Source: Rhodococcus opacus (GTDB lineage: Bacteria; Actinomycetota; Actinomycetes; Mycobacteriales; Mycobacteriaceae). From it: 64,000 bases of DNA. The notes beneath the pieces are model-generated. The model saw only the letters and a program-made list of their open reading frames with translations, ran no database searches and was not told the origin of the DNA. The first letter of the stretch is position 1. Each line of letters starts with the position of its first letter. Location of the stretch: assembly GCF_012396235.1 (NCBI RefSeq), contig NZ_JAAXPA010000002.1, forward strand, positions 310,001 to 374,000, in the 5' to 3' direction. The position numbers and the translations under genes were made by a program. Positions 45,477 through 53,557 of the stretch are shown here, in pieces.

Positions 45477-46878
45477 CAGCGGTTCCTCGCACGAGGATTC
45501 CGACGACGCCTGCGCCGACGAGTGAGATCAGCCCGGTGGTGACGGCGGCGTAGTTCCAGCCCGACACCATGCCGTCGACGGTGCCTACCGGGTCGAGAGC
45601 GATGATGCTGACGACGGTGACGCCGATGGACGAGCCGAGGTAGCGGGCGGTGTTGTTGGCGCCGCTGCCGAGTCCGCCCTGGTCGGCGGGCACGCTGGCG
45701 ACTGCTTGGCGGCCGAGGCCGGCGTTGAGTAACCCGCTGGCGACGCCGGCGAGCAGTAGTCCCGGGACGAGGCGCAGCAGGGACGAGTCGGGGGTGAGGC
45801 CCGTCATCGTGAGCATGGCGGCGCCGACGCCGGCGAGTCCGATGACGAGTTGCGGCGACCCGGCGAGTCGCGCCGGGAGTGTGCGCGCGAGCAGTGACGC
45901 CACGACGCTCGTGCCCGACCACAGGGCGATCACCCCGGCTGCGGCCAGCGTGCTGACGTGCATCGTCTTGACCAGGAACGTGCACGCGAACGACATCAGA
46001 CCGATGATGCCCGCCCCGGTCGCGAGGGCCGCGAGGGTGGCAGCGAGGAAGTCGCGTCGACGGAACAACGCGAGGTCGAGCATCGGGAACGGTCGCCGCC
46101 GCTCGACCGCGACGAAGGCGAGGGTGAACGCGGCCGCGCCGGCGCCGCAGAGCACGGTGGCAGCGATGTTGCCCTGTCTGCCTTCGACGAGTGCGACGAG
46201 CACCAGGACCATCGCGGCGCACAGCGTGACCGCGCCCGGAACGTCGATCCGCTTCGGGACGGCGGAGCGTGATTCTGCGAGCGCGCGTGTCGCGACCTGT
46301 CCGATCACGAGTGACGCGGCGGCGAGTGCCCAGTACAGGCCACGCCACCACCCGGCGAGGTCGAGGAGGCCCGCGAGGACGGGACCGACGGCGATGCCGG
46401 CGCCGACGCTCGCGCCCCAGATTCCGCTCGCGGTTGCCCGCGCCGCCGGTGTGGTGAAGGCGTGTGCGACGGCGCCGAGGCTGGCCGCGATGAATGCCGC
46501 GCCCGCCACTCCCTGGATCAGTCGTCCGACGATGAACAGCACGGGTTCCTGACTGACCGCGCCGACCACGGCGCCCAGCGCGAGAAGCCAGGCACCCCAG
46601 TGGAACACCCGGCGCCGGCCGTAGTCGTCGGCGAGTGCGCCCGCGGTGAGCAGGACCGCAGCGAGGCCGACGCTCATCGAACTGAGAATCCACGTCTGCG
46701 CTGCGGCGCCCGCCGACAGCGCCGCGGCAACGGTGGGCATGTTGCCCAGCGGGGCGCAGAACGCGACCAGGGCGACGAACGTCCCGAGCGACGCGACGGA
46801 CAGCGTGGTCGCCGGGCGGGGTGAGCGTGCGCGGATCGGTGGGGCAACCGCTGGTGGTCTGTTCACAAGACTGAACAT
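45466..46878 (-). CDS. MFS drug/solute efflux transporter
   Basis: 470 residues with about 14 hydrophobic segments, fitting the DHA2 (14-helix) drug-proton antiporters. Motif A-like A-D-D-Y-G-R-R-R-V-F lies between helices 2 and 3, and the motif C-like G-A-S-V-G-A-G-I-A-V-G-P-V-L-A-G-L in helix 5. Substrate unknown. ATG 46878 was chosen; the region just upstream holds two copies of TCAGTCTTGT, one of which falls inside the first codons, so a later GTG (46862) is possible. It is divergent from the HxlR regulator, the usual pump-plus-regulator pair. Confidence 0.85.
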   Translation of the reverse strand: MFSLVNRPPAVAPPIRARSPRPATTLSVASLGTFVALVAFCAPLGNMPTVAAALSAGAAAQTWILSSMSVGLAAVLLTAGALADDYGRRRVFHWGAWLLALGAVVGAVSQEPVLFIVGRLIQGVAGAAFIAASLGAVAHAFTTPAARATASGIWGASVGAGIAVGPVLAGLLDLAGWWRGLYWALAAASLVIGQVATRALAESRSAVPKRIDVPGAVTLCAAMVLVLVALVEGRQGNIAATVLCGAGAAAFTLAFVAVERRRPFPMLDLALFRRRDFLAATLAALATGAGIIGLMSFACTFLVKTMHVSTLAAAGVIALWSGTSVVASLLARTLPARLAGSPQLVIGLAGVGAAMLTMTGLTPDSSLLRLVPGLLLAGVASGLLNAGLGRQAVASVPADQGGLGSGANNTARYLGSSIGVTVVSIIALDPVGTVDGMVSGWNYAAVTTGLISLVGAGVVGILVRGTAVRR

Positions 46879-46908
46879 AGAACCAATTTGGTCTGGTGAC
46901 AAGACTGA
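46865..46908. promoter_or_regulatory. Operator region between the MFS pump and hxlR
   Basis: ACAAGACTGA occurs twice (46865-46874 and 46899-46908, 34 bp apart), with the near-palindrome ACCAATTTGGT between them. The arrangement suits binding of a dimeric HxlR protein that controls both divergent promoters. Confidence 0.5.
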
Positions 46909-46915
46909 GTTGCGC

Positions 46916-46921
46916 TAGCAT
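46916..46921 (+). promoter_or_regulatory. Leaderless-type -10 box of the hxlR gene
   Basis: TAGCAT, 6 nt, then GTG 46928. It sits 7 bp after the second operator half-site. Confidence 0.5.
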
Positions 46922-46927
46922 GTGGGA

Positions 46928-47458
46928 GTGGCACTGGGAATCGGGTACTCGCAGCAGAACTGCAACCTCGCTCGCGCCCTCGAGGTGGTGGGTGAGCGGT
47001 GGACGATGCTCGTGCTGCGCGACTGTTTCTACGGCGTCCGCCGCTTCAGTGACCTGCTCGCCCACCTCGACATCTCGCGCGCCGTCCTGACGGATCGGCT
47101 GACCGCTCTCGTCGAGGCCGGAGTGCTCGTCCGGGTCGCCGACGGCGGTCATCCCGAGTACGAACTCACCGAGGCCGGAAAAGCTCTGTGGCCGAGCATC
47201 TATGCGCTCTCGCAATGGGGTGAGCAGTACGTGTCGCCCGGCAGCTACCCGGGCCGCGTGTTCTCGCACGCGGAGTGCGGAACGCAACTCGATCGTTTCG
47301 GGCGGTGCCCCGACTGCGGCACGATCCCGGGCCCCGAGGACCTGGTGGTCGCGCCCGGACCGGGGGAGGCAGTCCGTCCCCGCAGCGACGCCGTCGCCGT
47401 GGCCCTGCGTGCACCCCGCCGGATGCTCACTCCGCTGCGTCCGCGCAGCGACGCCTGA
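46928..47458 (+). CDS. HxlR family transcriptional regulator
   Basis: 176 residues. The winged-helix HxlR domain covers ~10-105: C-N-L-A-R-A-L-E-V-V-G-E-R-W-T-M-L-V-L-R-D, F-S-D-L-L-A-H-L-D-I-S-R-A-V-L-T-D-R-L (recognition helix) and Y-E-L-T-E-A-G. The C-terminal part has H-A-E-C-G and C-P-D-C-G, a possible zinc or thiol-sensing site in addition to the N-terminal Cys typical of redox-responsive HxlR proteins. It likely represses the divergent MFS pump and itself. GTG 46928 fits a leaderless start; GTG 46922 is the alternative. Confidence 0.87.
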   Translation: MALGIGYSQQNCNLARALEVVGERWTMLVLRDCFYGVRRFSDLLAHLDISRAVLTDRLTALVEAGVLVRVADGGHPEYELTEAGKALWPSIYALSQWGEQYVSPGSYPGRVFSHAECGTQLDRFGRCPDCGTIPGPEDLVVAPGPGEAVRPRSDAVAVALRAPRRMLTPLRPRSDA

Positions 47459-47470
47459 TCGGCGCGACCC

Positions 47471-48340
47471 TTACGCCGCGACGCGCAGGGGCGGTTCGAA
47501 CGTCGCCCGCACCTGCAGCCACTGGGCGAGGATCTGGCATCCGGTGAGCCCGCTCGCATCGAGTGGTTCGCTGGCGTACGCGACGTGCCGCCCGCCCCGC
47601 GCGTTGACGACGCGCACACCGCGCCAGGCGAGGCGCGGCGGAAGGTAGCCGAGCACCTCGATCGCCGCGGTCCGCAGCCTGCGGAGGTCGGTGCGCCACT
47701 GCCGAGGGCTGACGCGTGTCTTGGTCGCGTTCTGGAAGCTGTTGTGGCGGATCAGTTCCCATGTCTGCGCAAGCCACGTCCGCAGCGCGCGAAACGACAT
47801 CCACCGGGTGAGGTCCGCGATGTCGCGGACGTAGCTGTCTTCGCTGGCATTGCAGATCATGTCGTCCGGGTGCGCGATCCACTGGACCGGTACGGAGTCG
47901 GGGATCGGGGCGCCGTCGCCCGCGACACCGCGTCCGCGGCAGCCCGGTACCACCCCCGCGGGTTGCTCGGGGTCGGAGACGAGACCCACCGCGGAGAGGT
48001 TGTCGGCGCGCAGAACGCCGGAGGCTATCTGCCCGAGCACCTCGCGGATCACGGTGCATCCCTGCGAGTACCCGATCAGCATGACCGGTCCCGGAGCGTC
48101 CTCCATGGCGTCGATCAAGCGGCGGACGCCGACCTCGGTGCTCTCCCGGTAGCTGAGCCCGCCCGCGGCGACCGGCCCGTACGACGCCGGATAGCCGACC
48201 CACCGCGACACGAACCGGTCGTCGAGGGCATCGGTGACGTCACGCAACAGTCCGGAGACGTGGCGTCGGTGGTCATCGGGGTGGGACTCTCCGGTGCCAC
48301 CGACGGCGAGAACGGTCACCTGGAACATGGCTCCCATCAT
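47471..48340 (-). CDS. Alpha/beta hydrolase, cutinase/LysB-like
   Basis: About 289 residues. Nucleophile elbow G-Y-S-Q-G with Ser92; a probable acid in H-P-D-D-M-I-C-N and His in G-G-R-H-V-A-Y-A complete the triad. The early L-A-V-G-G-T-G-E-S and the G-L-V-S-D-P-E-Q-P segment resemble actinobacterial and mycobacteriophage PE-PPE/LysB-type serine esterases that act on mycolic acid esters or on large lipids. No signal peptide is visible, so the location is unclear. The start is among ATGs at 48340, 48337 and 48328; none has a good ribosome-binding site. It is convergent with hxlR. Confidence 0.72.
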   Translation of the reverse strand: MMGAMFQVTVLAVGGTGESHPDDHRRHVSGLLRDVTDALDDRFVSRWVGYPASYGPVAAGGLSYRESTEVGVRRLIDAMEDAPGPVMLIGYSQGCTVIREVLGQIASGVLRADNLSAVGLVSDPEQPAGVVPGCRGRGVAGDGAPIPDSVPVQWIAHPDDMICNASEDSYVRDIADLTRWMSFRALRTWLAQTWELIRHNSFQNATKTRVSPRQWRTDLRRLRTAAIEVLGYLPPRLAWRGVRVVNARGGRHVAYASEPLDASGLTGCQILAQWLQVRATFEPPLRVAA

Positions 48341-48408
48341 GCCGACCGCGAGTAAGGATCCGTTCGGTCGACCCTGAGAAGTTCCTGGCAATCGGACGCC
48401 GTGGGATG

Positions 48409-48813
48409 TCACCCGATCGCCAGCGCGATCAAGGCCACCAGCGGGGGCACACTCTGCGACAGTGCGCCGACGACGCCGTCCCCGCGCTGTCGGCTGAGCG
48501 CCATCCGGTCCGAAAGGGCCAGGGCGATGCCGGCCAGGAACATGAAGAGGCAGGTGTAGACGACGAGGGTGCGACCCGGAGTGTCGTGACCCGCCCACCA
48601 CAGGACGACGCCGGCGATGGCGCCGGAACCGAGGAACAGGTTGTAGAAGCCGACGTTGAACGCCCACAGATGGGCGGCGGGCACATCGCTGCCGGGGATG
48701 CGGAAGATGCCCTCGTGCACCGACGGCCTGCGGAACAGGACCGATTCCCACACGAACGCCAGCAGGTGCACGCCTGCGGCGACCAGTGTGGCGATCTGGG
48801 CGACGATGGTCAC
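48409..48813 (-). CDS. DUF1304 family membrane protein
   Basis: 134 residues with four transmembrane helices. The family pattern is clear: an N-terminal helix ending in H-L-L-A-F-V-W-E-S-V-L-F, then N-V-G-F-Y-N-L-F-L-G-S-G, and further helices. DUF1304 proteins have unknown function. The GTG start overlaps the cupin gene's TGA (GTGA), so the two are co-translated. Confidence 0.87.
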   Translation of the reverse strand: MTIVAQIATLVAAGVHLLAFVWESVLFRRPSVHEGIFRIPGSDVPAAHLWAFNVGFYNLFLGSGAIAGVVLWWAGHDTPGRTLVVYTCLFMFLAGIALALSDRMALSRQRGDGVVGALSQSVPPLVALIALAIG

Positions 48814-49277
48814 GGCGCACCCGCCCCGGTCGCGAGTTCGACGCCGTACCGATTGGTGACCTCGTGCAGCAGCCGGTCCATTTCCGCCGGCGAGTGCCCG
48901 CCGCGGCCGACCGCGTCGAGATCACCGAAGAAGCCGCTGTTGGATGCCCCGGCGGAGACGAGGAGGAAGTCGGCGGACTCGGAGAGGACCGTGAACGTAT
49001 TCATCGTTCCCGCCTCGACGGCGATGGTTTCCCCCGCCGCGAGCTCGTACCCGGTGTCTCCGGCCTGGACGAGAATCCGGCCGCGCAGCACGTGGTAGGA
49101 CTTCGGCCACGGTTCGGCGTGCAGTGGGCCGTCCGGCGCATTCCGGGACGCTTCGACGAGGAAGACTTCGTACGCTCCGCCGGCGTGATCGCCGCCGACC
49201 AGGACCGTGATGTCGGCGTCCGGTGCGGTGAGGTGCCTGCCGTCGCCTGCTCTGTTTACGTGAACGTGGGTGGACAT
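48810..49277 (-). CDS. Cupin-domain protein
   Basis: 155 residues. One cupin barrel covers ~30-115, with H-A-E-P-W-P-K-S-Y-H-V-L-R-G-R (motif 1, with metal-binding candidates) and G-T-M-N-T-F-T-V (motif 2, where the usual His is replaced by Asn). It may bind a small ligand or metal, but no reaction can be named. ATG 49277 lies 6 nt behind a TACCGT box. It is divergent from the GAF/LuxR regulator, which may control it, and overlaps the DUF1304 gene. Confidence 0.75.
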   Translation of the reverse strand: MSTHVHVNRAGDGRHLTAPDADITVLVGGDHAGGAYEVFLVEASRNAPDGPLHAEPWPKSYHVLRGRILVQAGDTGYELAAGETIAVEAGTMNTFTVLSESADFLLVSAGASNSGFFGDLDAVGRGGHSPAEMDRLLHEVTNRYGVELATGAGAP

Positions 49278-49283
49278 ACTGCG

Positions 49284-49289
49284 ACGGTA
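49284..49289 (-). promoter_or_regulatory. Leaderless-type -10 box of the cupin gene
   Basis: TACCGT on the minus strand, 6 nt, then ATG 49277. Confidence 0.5.
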
Positions 49290-49363
49290 GGACCGGCGTA
49301 CCCCGCTGCCCATCCCCGGAATCTGGGATGGTGGTGTGCCTGTGACCAGCGCATACTGTGTTC

Positions 49364-50407
49364 ATGCTGGAGGTCCGGGCGGAAAAGCTGCGCCGCGAGG
49401 TGCTCGCGGTCGCGGGATCGGGCGCCGGTGTCACACAGCTGCACGAGCGCGCCCTAGAACTAGTCGGTGAGACGGTGCGCAGCGACCTGACGTGCTGGGC
49501 GATGCTCGACCCGGAGACGCTCGCGATCAGTTCGATGACCAGCGGGCGTAGCCGGATCCCGCAGCAGTACGAGCCGCTGCTCGCCGAATCGGAGTACAAC
49601 GGCGACGATCCGGGCACGTTCGCCGAACTCGCCCGCAGTGGTCGAACCGTCGCGCGGGCCTCGGACCTCCCCGCGGACGAGGTCGCGCACAGCCTCCGTC
49701 ACGGCGCGGTGTGGGCGCCGCTGGGGCTCGGCAGCGAGGTCCGCCTCGTGTTCCGCGTCGACGGCGTGTGCTGGGGCGCAGCCGGATTCGTGCGGTCCGG
49801 ACCGGATTTCACCGACCGTGAGCTCGAGTTCCTCACACTCGTGGCCCCCGGCCTGGCGGTCGCGACACGGGCCGCGTCCGTGCACGCCCCGGCGATCTCC
49901 GGTGGCGGCGACCAGGGTCCGGCGGTGGTGCTGACCGATGCCGCCGGCGATCCGGTCGCGCTCACGGCCGCTGCCCGCGGTTGGCAGGATCGCTTCGACG
50001 AGGTGGCCCCGGGCAGGCTGACCGTCGTGTTGCGGGCCGCGACGTTCGGGGCGCGATCCAGCGGTTCGGGGATCTTCAAGGCGCGTGTCCGCGATGCGGA
50101 AGGTGGCTGGATTCTGGTGCGCGCCACGGCCTTGATCGGCGGCGACGAACCGCAGACTGTGGTCACCCTCGAACCCGCGGTCGGCGGCGAGCTCACGGGA
50201 CTGCTGCTCGCGGCCTATGCGGTGACCGCACGCGAACGTGATGTGTGCGCCGACGTGATCGCCGGCTACGCGACGTCCGAGATCGCGGACCGCCGCGGCA
50301 TCACGGTGAACACCGTCCAGGACCACTTGAAATCGGTGTATGCGAAGGCCGGGGTCCGCAGCCGCGCGGAACTCGCCGCGCGGCTGCGGACCGGTCGCGA
50401 GCACTAG
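49364..50407 (+). CDS. LuxR-type regulator with GAF-like sensor domain
   Basis: 347 residues. The N-terminal ~170 residues fit a GAF-like sensor (C-W-A-M-L-D-P-E-T-L and G-A-A-G-F-V-R near the end). The C-terminal ~60 residues are a LuxR helix-turn-helix: L-T-A-R-E-R-D-V-C-A-like start (as V-T-A-R-E-R-D), I-A-D-R-R-G-I-T-V-N-T-V-Q-D-H-L-K-S-V-Y-A-K. Such regulators bind an unknown ligand and control adjacent genes. The divergent cupin/DUF1304 pair is the natural target. A TACTGT box only 4 nt before ATG 49364 leaves the exact start somewhat open. Confidence 0.85.
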   Translation: MLEVRAEKLRREVLAVAGSGAGVTQLHERALELVGETVRSDLTCWAMLDPETLAISSMTSGRSRIPQQYEPLLAESEYNGDDPGTFAELARSGRTVARASDLPADEVAHSLRHGAVWAPLGLGSEVRLVFRVDGVCWGAAGFVRSGPDFTDRELEFLTLVAPGLAVATRAASVHAPAISGGGDQGPAVVLTDAAGDPVALTAAARGWQDRFDEVAPGRLTVVLRAATFGARSSGSGIFKARVRDAEGGWILVRATALIGGDEPQTVVTLEPAVGGELTGLLLAAYAVTARERDVCADVIAGYATSEIADRRGITVNTVQDHLKSVYAKAGVRSRAELAARLRTGREH

Positions 50408-50414
50408 CTGCGGC

Positions 50415-50813
50415 TCACGAACCGGCCCCGCCGGAACACGCCTCCTGCGCGGCCGCCCACGTCGAACTGTCGACCCCGGGAGGAGCGCTCGACGCGTCCG
50501 GAGTTCCGCCCTCAGGCGGGGTCGAACCGTCGCCGCCCTCCGGCGGTGTCATCTCGCCGCCGGGCGGCGCCATTCCTCCCGGTGCGCCGCCACCGGCCTG
50601 GTCGGGCGGTGCGGGTACGCCGTTCTCCTCGAGGCAGGCCTGGAGTTCATCGCTTATCGTCGCGGCCGGGGCGCCGCCCTCCACGGCGGCGCTGCTGGTG
50701 TCGGTCGACGAAGTGCCGGACGACGCCTCGCCCGAACTACACGCGACGACGGAACATGCGAGACCGACAGCCATCGCCGCTCCACCGATGCCTCGAACCA
50801 ATTGTGAACGCAT
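50415..50813 (-). CDS. Small Gly/Pro-rich lipoprotein
   Basis: 132 residues. Signal peptide with lipobox S-V-V-A-C, then Ser/Thr-rich spacer, a short segment with A-C-L-E-E-N-G-V-P-A-P, and a low-complexity Gly/Pro/Glu region with repeated P-P-G-G and P-P-E-G-G. Two cysteines after the lipobox (in A-C-L-E and E-A-C-S) could pair. The middle recalls short Streptomyces/Rhodococcus secreted proteins whose C-x-E-x-N-G-V motif is of unknown meaning. ATG 50813 is chosen because the signal peptide starts there. Function unknown. Confidence 0.68.
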   Translation of the reverse strand: MRSQLVRGIGGAAMAVGLACSVVACSSGEASSGTSSTDTSSAAVEGGAPAATISDELQACLEENGVPAPPDQAGGGAPGGMAPPGGEMTPPEGGDGSTPPEGGTPDASSAPPGVDSSTWAAAQEACSGGAGS

Positions 50814-50899
50814 GATCGATGCCGTTCCCTTCTGTGAGTGAGACACCACTACACCGCGGGAGGCTGAAAGAACTCTGCGTGCACGCTGGAAGGGCACTG

Positions 50900-52951
50900 T
50901 CAGCGCGGTTCGGGCCGCTCCTGGTAGCACTTGAAACTCAGTGCGAGACGACCACGCCCGTGTGTCATCGAGCGCAGCGCGACCGGATAGTCGGTGACCT
51001 CGCTGGTCGGCACCGACGCGATCACGGTGACCTCGCCGTCCCCTGCCGGTTCGGTGCCCTCGATCTGGCCGCGCCGCCGTCCGAGATCCGCCATCACGTC
51101 ACCCTGAAGCGCCGACGGCACCGTGACCTCGACGTGGTCGACGGGTTCGAGGACGAGGGTGCCCACCTTGTCGATGGCCGCCCGAAGGGCGAGTGCCCCC
51201 GCCATCCGGAAGCTGAAATCGTCGGAGTCGACCGAGTGATGCTTGCCGTCGAGAACGGTGGCCCGTAGGTCGACGAGCGGAAACCCGTGCCTGCCTCCGC
51301 GTCCCATCGATTCGGCGATCCCCTTGCCGACCGCGGGAATGAGGGACTTGGGTATCACTCCACCGCGGGTCTCGTCGACGAACTCGTAGCCCTCGTCGCG
51401 GGGGAGCGGCTCGAAGCGGACCGTCGCCACCCCGAACTGGCCATGGCCGCCGCTCTGCTTCTTGTGGCGGCCCTCCGTCTCCACGGTGCCGAGCAGCGTC
51501 TCGCGGTAGGCGATCTTGACCGGTTCGGTCTGGAGGGTGATGCCGTACCGCCGCTTCAACCGGGTCAGCGCCACCTGCACGTGCACGTCGCCCGCGCCCC
51601 GGACCACCGTCTGGTGGGTTTCGCTGTCGCGGGTCACTTCCAGCGTCGGGTCGTCGCTGACGAGCTCCGCCAGGGCGGTCGCCAGTTTGTCCTCGTCGCC
51701 TGCGCTCTCGGCGGCCACGGCGATCCCGTAGACCGGACGCCGGTGCACGATCGGAGGCACGGTGAGGGACGAGCCGATCGGCGCGAGGGTGTCGCCCGTC
51801 GACACGTCGGTCAGCTTGATGGCGCCGACGATGTCGCCCGCCTCCGCGGTGTCGATCGCGGTGTGCTTACTGCCGAGGACGCGAAGGAGGTTGTGCAGGC
51901 GCTCCTTCGCGCCGGTGCGCTGATTGACGAGGACGTCATCGGCGTGCACGGTGCCGGACAGGATCTTCACCAACGCCACCTGCCCGACGTATTCGTCGGT
52001 CTGCGTCTTGAAGACGTACGCGAGCGGGTCCCCCGAGGGATCGCACCGCACCTCGGCGACCCCGTCACCGCGCACTTTGGCGACCCCGTCACCGCGCACC
52101 TCGATGCCCGGGACCTCCGACGGTGCGGGCGCGATCCGGCACACGAAGTCGAGCAACCGGTCGACGGCGATCGCATCGACGGCCGACCCGCACAGCACCG
52201 GCCACAGCGAGCCCGCCGCGAAACCCGCGCGGAGCGCGTGCTCGAGTTCGGCCACGGAGATGTCCTCCCCGTCGAGGTACTTCGACAGCAGGTCGTCCTC
52301 GATCTCGACCACGTCCTCCACGAGATGCTCGTGCTGTTCGTGCTCGCGGTCGGCGATGTCGGCGGGCAGTTCGTCGCTCGTGTTCGCGGACCCGCTGTCG
52401 TAGAGGATGACGTGCTCGGTGAGGAGATCGGCGACCCCGGTGAACGCCGACGCTTCGCCTACGGGCAGGTCGACCGGCTCGACTCCCGACCCGAAATGGT
52501 CGCGGATCCCGGCAAGGACGACATCGAACGACGCCCGCTCCTTGTCCATCTTGTTCACGAACAGGATGCGTGGGATGGATCGCTCGCCGGCCACCTGCCA
52601 CAGCAACTCGTCGTTCACCTGCAGACCGCTGACTCCGTCGATCACGAACACGGCGACGTCCGCGACCCGGAGCGCGGTCGTCGCGTCGCCGACGAAATCG
52701 GCGTAGCCCGGCGGGTCGAGGAGGTTGATCCGGTAGTCGCCCCACGAGAAGGAGGCCAGGCCGAGCGTCAGCGACTGCGTGCGGTCGTGCTCCTCGGGCT
52801 GGGTGTCGAGCACGGTGTTACCGCTCTCGACGCGTCCGGGCCGGGTGACGACACCGGCGCGGAAGAGCATCGCCTCCGCGAGCGTCGTCTTCCCGTTACC
52901 CTGATGTCCCACCAGAGCGATATTGCGGATCAGATCCGTCTCGGTCGTCAC
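50900..52951 (-). CDS. fusA2: EF-G-like translational GTPase (FusA2 type)
   Basis: 683 residues. GTPase motifs: G1 G-H-Q-G-N-G-K-T-T (15-23), G3 D-P-P-G-Y-A-D-F and G4 N-K-M-D-K. Domains II-V follow, with A-Y-V-F-K-T-Q-T, G-H-G-Q-F-G-V-A and R-A-A-I-D-K-V-G. G3 is D-P-P-G-Y rather than the D-T-P-G-H of true EF-G, so the switch II histidine is missing, as in the EF-G2/FusA2 paralogues, whose role in translocation is doubtful. A 24-bp tandem duplication around 52048-52095 adds V-R-G-D-G-V-A repeats between domains. Start GTG 52951 has GGTGGGGG upstream. Confidence 0.88.
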   Translation of the reverse strand: MTTETDLIRNIALVGHQGNGKTTLAEAMLFRAGVVTRPGRVESGNTVLDTQPEEHDRTQSLTLGLASFSWGDYRINLLDPPGYADFVGDATTALRVADVAVFVIDGVSGLQVNDELLWQVAGERSIPRILFVNKMDKERASFDVVLAGIRDHFGSGVEPVDLPVGEASAFTGVADLLTEHVILYDSGSANTSDELPADIADREHEQHEHLVEDVVEIEDDLLSKYLDGEDISVAELEHALRAGFAAGSLWPVLCGSAVDAIAVDRLLDFVCRIAPAPSEVPGIEVRGDGVAKVRGDGVAEVRCDPSGDPLAYVFKTQTDEYVGQVALVKILSGTVHADDVLVNQRTGAKERLHNLLRVLGSKHTAIDTAEAGDIVGAIKLTDVSTGDTLAPIGSSLTVPPIVHRRPVYGIAVAAESAGDEDKLATALAELVSDDPTLEVTRDSETHQTVVRGAGDVHVQVALTRLKRRYGITLQTEPVKIAYRETLLGTVETEGRHKKQSGGHGQFGVATVRFEPLPRDEGYEFVDETRGGVIPKSLIPAVGKGIAESMGRGGRHGFPLVDLRATVLDGKHHSVDSDDFSFRMAGALALRAAIDKVGTLVLEPVDHVEVTVPSALQGDVMADLGRRRGQIEGTEPAGDGEVTVIASVPTSEVTDYPVALRSMTHGRGRLALSFKCYQERPEPR
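52048..52095. repeat. 24-bp tandem duplication inside fusA2
   Basis: Units 52048-52071 and 52072-52095 differ at two positions and share GGCGACCCCGTCACCGC; a partial third copy follows. The in-frame duplication adds eight residues (V-R-G-D-G-V-A-K/E) to the linker between the GTPase domain and domain II. Confidence 0.8.
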
Positions 52952-53089
52952 TGCTACCCCCACCACAGCACTGTCGTTGGGTCGCTCCCGACGATACCGC
53001 GCGCGCGACCGCCGGTGAGGCGTTATCTTCCACCTCGACAGGTGGGCGCGACGTCGGTCCACCACACCCGACACCGAATGGAGACCGGC

Positions 53090-53557
53090 ATGGCTTCGGA
53101 CGACTTCCTCGTCGAACGTTCCACCGTCATCGATGCGAGCCCCGACGTCGTTCAGCCGCTTCTCGACAACTTCCGGCTGTGGCAGTCGTGGTCGCCGTGG
53201 GAGAACGTCGATCCCGACCTGAAGCGCACGTACTCCGGCCCGGAGTCGGGCGTCGGCGCCGCCTACGCCTGGGAGGGCAATCGCAAGGCGGGTGCGGGGT
53301 CGATGGTGATCACCGAGTCGGTGCCCGGCTCGAAGGTCGTGCTCGACCTGAAATTCCTCAAACCGTTCAAGGCCGACAATGTCACGACGTTCCTCCTCGA
53401 GCCGAACAGCGCCGGGACCACCGTCCGCTGGCAGATGACCGGCAAGACCAACCGCTTCTTCACGATCGTGGGGGTCCTCTTCCCGATGGACAAGATGGTG
53501 GGCAAGGACTTCGAGAAGGGGCTCGCACAGCTGAAGGCGGCGGCCGAGCAGCGTTAG
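53090..53557 (+). CDS. SRPBCC (START/polyketide-cyclase-like) protein
   Basis: 155 residues with the SRPBCC helix-grip fold: V-E-R-S-T-V-I-D-A-S-P-D-V-V at the start, W-S-P-W-E-N-V-D-P after the first helix pair and W-x-M-T-G-K in the last strands. These are cytoplasmic small-molecule or lipid-binding proteins with no fixed chemistry. ATG 53090 has GGAGA upstream; ATG 53078 is the alternative start. The stop overlaps the end of the convergent PhoD-like gene by 4 nt. Confidence 0.82.
   Translation: MASDDFLVERSTVIDASPDVVQPLLDNFRLWQSWSPWENVDPDLKRTYSGPESGVGAAYAWEGNRKAGAGSMVITESVPGSKVVLDLKFLKPFKADNVTTFLLEPNSAGTTVRWQMTGKTNRFFTIVGVLFPMDKMVGKDFEKGLAQLKAAAEQR

Noticed and set aside
51287-53077. Upstream part of a 756-codon plus-strand frame ending in the SRPBCC gene
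   Set aside because: This part is antisense to fusA2; the SRPBCC protein starts at 53090 (or 53078) with a ribosome-binding site.
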